Of a stretch of 6,469 bases of DNA, positions 5,725 to 6,469 are shown in pieces. The notes beneath the pieces were generated by a model. That model did no database searches. It was not told the origin of the DNA and saw nothing but the letters and a program-made list of their open reading frames with translations. The translations under genes were made by a program, and so were the position numbers. The stretch covers positions 1 through 6,469 of the forward strand of contig USBC01000106.1 in the NCBI GenBank assembly GCA_900552845.1. Reading direction: 5' to 3'. Source of the DNA: an uncultured Oscillospiraceae bacterium. Its GTDB lineage: Bacteria > Bacillota > Clostridia > Oscillospirales > Ruminococcaceae. Within the stretch, counting starts at the first letter, position 1; the number at the start of each line of letters is the position of its first letter.

Positions 5725-5809
5725 GCGCCCCGCAGGGGCGGCGGCAAAGCCGCCGCGGGTGCCGCCCGCAGGGCGGCGCCACGAGGCGAAGCCTCGCCCT
5801 GCGGGGCGC
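5725..5809. repeat. Cloverleaf palindrome cluster D, upstream of the polymerase promoter
   Basis: A 13-bp outer stem GCGCCCCGCAGGG (5725-5737) / CCCTGCGGGGCGC (5797-5809) encloses three arms. They are GCGGCGGC/GCCGCCGC with an AAA loop (5738-5756), GGTGCCGCCC/GGGCGGCGCC with a GCA loop and one T-G pair (5758-5780), and CGAGGC/GCCTCG with a GAA loop (5782-5796). It is an inverted copy of cluster C: the arms come in reverse order and 75 of 86 positions agree. The remaining stretch to the upstream gene (5810-5885) holds no clear gene, promoter or strong hairpin. Confidence 0.85.
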
Positions 5810-5885
5810 GGTGGACAACTTAGAAAATGCCGCCGAAAGGCACCATTCCGCCCTTTCTTTTCCCTGCATGGCAGAAAAAGTCGGC

Positions 5886-6332
5886 TCATTCCCCGTCTTG
5901 CGGCAGCTCACAGCGGCGCAGCACATCGCTGATGCCGATATCCACCACAAATTCCTCCGCCGAAACGGCACTCAGATCTACCGTATCAGCCAACAGCATC
6001 ATCTCCCGCCAGATCTCCCCCGCACCGTTCAGGTCGTCGAAGCCGCAGTAGCAACTGTGCAGTGTCACGGCGCCGCAGGTCATCGGTGCGCCCAAGTGAT
6101 ACTCCGCCGTGATGCCCTCTTCCGTATGTACCAACCGCTTGGTCAGCTGTACCAGCCGCCAGTACCGCAGCAGCTCCTCACAGTCCAGCAGATAAACGCT
6201 CCGCTCCTCTTTGGTGCGCATTGCCTCGTCCATTTCCCGCACGGTCTTCCTCGCCTCCGGACTTTCCAGCTCCAGCTCCCCGCGGATCAGCTTCATCAGG
6301 TACTCGCTGTTCTCAAATTTCTTGTTTTCCAT
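5886..6332 (-). CDS. Hypothetical protein, 148 residues, family not recognised
   Basis: I do not recognise this protein. The ATG at 6332 is chosen because AGGAGG ends 9 bases upstream; the frame stays open further back, but without a comparable site. The N-terminal third is charged and probably helical (MENKKFENSEYLMKLIRGEL, then EARKTVREMDEAMRTKEE). A middle helix CEELLRYWRLVQLTKRLV (51-68) is followed by a likely beta part with Cys86, Cys94 and Cys96 near His79 and His92. An acidic C-terminal region ends in Cys141 and LPQDGE. No signal peptide or membrane segment is apparent, so it is probably cytosolic. The Cys/His grouping might bind metal, but no standard spacing supports this. It lies upstream of the SOS operon on the same strand, separated by cluster D and a probable terminator, so a shared function is not implied. 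No clear promoter is seen within 6333-6469. Confidence 0.75.
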   Translation of the reverse strand: MENKKFENSEYLMKLIRGELELESPEARKTVREMDEAMRTKEERSVYLLDCEELLRYWRLVQLTKRLVHTEEGITAEYHLGAPMTCGAVTLHSCYCGFDDLNGAGEIWREMMLLADTVDLSAVSAEEFVVDIGISDVLRRCELPQDGE

Positions 6333-6469
6333 ACTGTTGTTCCTCCTGTGGTGTTTTAAGTTTCGTGCGGTTTTCCCGCCCTTTACCTTCGCTTGACAAG
6401 GACACACACGCTTTTTCGTCGGACGCAACCTTCGCTTCAGTCGTGCTGACCCTAACGGGCAGCCCTCCC
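6333..6469 (-). other. Upstream region of the 148-residue gene; open frames and a 10-bp direct repeat, no clear promoter
   Basis: No gene can be firmly called. Two - strand frames stay open across the stretch to the window edge. One is in frame with the 148-residue gene. The other ends at a TGA at 6315-6313, overlapping that gene's start, and could be the tail of an upstream gene. ACCTTCGCTT occurs twice (6385-6394 and 6428-6437), 43 bp apart. A small imperfect hairpin lies at 6446-6462. The ribosome site AGGAGG of the downstream gene is the only strong signal. Confidence 0.3.

Noticed and set aside
6392..6420. TTGACA on the + strand as a -35 box
   Set aside because: No -10 match lies 16-18 bases downstream and no + strand gene follows within the window.
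1..6469. CRISPR array or insertion sequence
   Set aside because: The palindrome clusters are not regularly spaced with unique spacers, and no transposase frame or terminal inverted repeats with a target duplication are seen.

Overview
The window looks like GC-rich chromosomal DNA from a Gram-positive gut-type Clostridia, most likely the Oscillospiraceae/Ruminococcaceae (Faecalibacterium-Gemmiger-like). This is inferred from the protein families, the strong AGGAGG-type ribosome sites, a Firmicutes-type LexA (DinR) operator and the YolD plus Y-family polymerase pair. The species cannot be fixed from sequence alone.

Layout. Two housekeeping genes lie on the + strand: mutY (131-1171), a base-excision repair glycosylase for adenine opposite 8-oxoguanine, and an rlmD/RlmCD-type 23S rRNA m5U methyltransferase (1372-2526). 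A good intrinsic terminator follows at 2621-2665. The rest of the window is read on the - strand. From upstream to downstream it holds an unrecognised 148-residue protein (6332-5886) and an SOS-type promoter with a LexA box (5653-5599). A Y-family translesion DNA polymerase (5558-4047), a YolD-family partner (3863-3414) and a low-molecular-weight protein-tyrosine phosphatase (3302-2826, with its own predicted promoter) follow. The two strands converge in a gene-free stretch (2527-2825) that holds the terminator and a nested inverted repeat.

Theme. Two DNA-damage systems sit side by side: MutY handles oxidised guanine, and the polymerase-YolD pair appears to be a damage-inducible mutagenic bypass module. 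For the latter I can place a -35 (TTGCCA), a 17-bp spacer, a -10 (TACAAT), an A/T-rich UP-like tract and a 13/14 match to the DinR/LexA consensus just after the predicted transcription start.

Most unusual feature. Four GC-rich palindrome clusters occupy the intergenic gaps: A 1-57 (cut by the window edge), B 1227-1319, C 3934-4016 and D 5725-5809. B, C and D each fold on paper into a cloverleaf: one outer stem of 10-13 bp closing three hairpin arms, mostly with 3-base loops. C and D are the same element in opposite orientation, 75 of 86 positions identical without gaps. Differences lie in loops, junctions and helix ends, so the helices are kept while the loops drift. C lies inside the polymerase-YolD transcript, B between mutY and rlmD, and D just upstream of the terminator and promoter that precede the polymerase. 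I do not recognise the family by name. It behaves like a REP/BIME- or MITE-like structured repeat.
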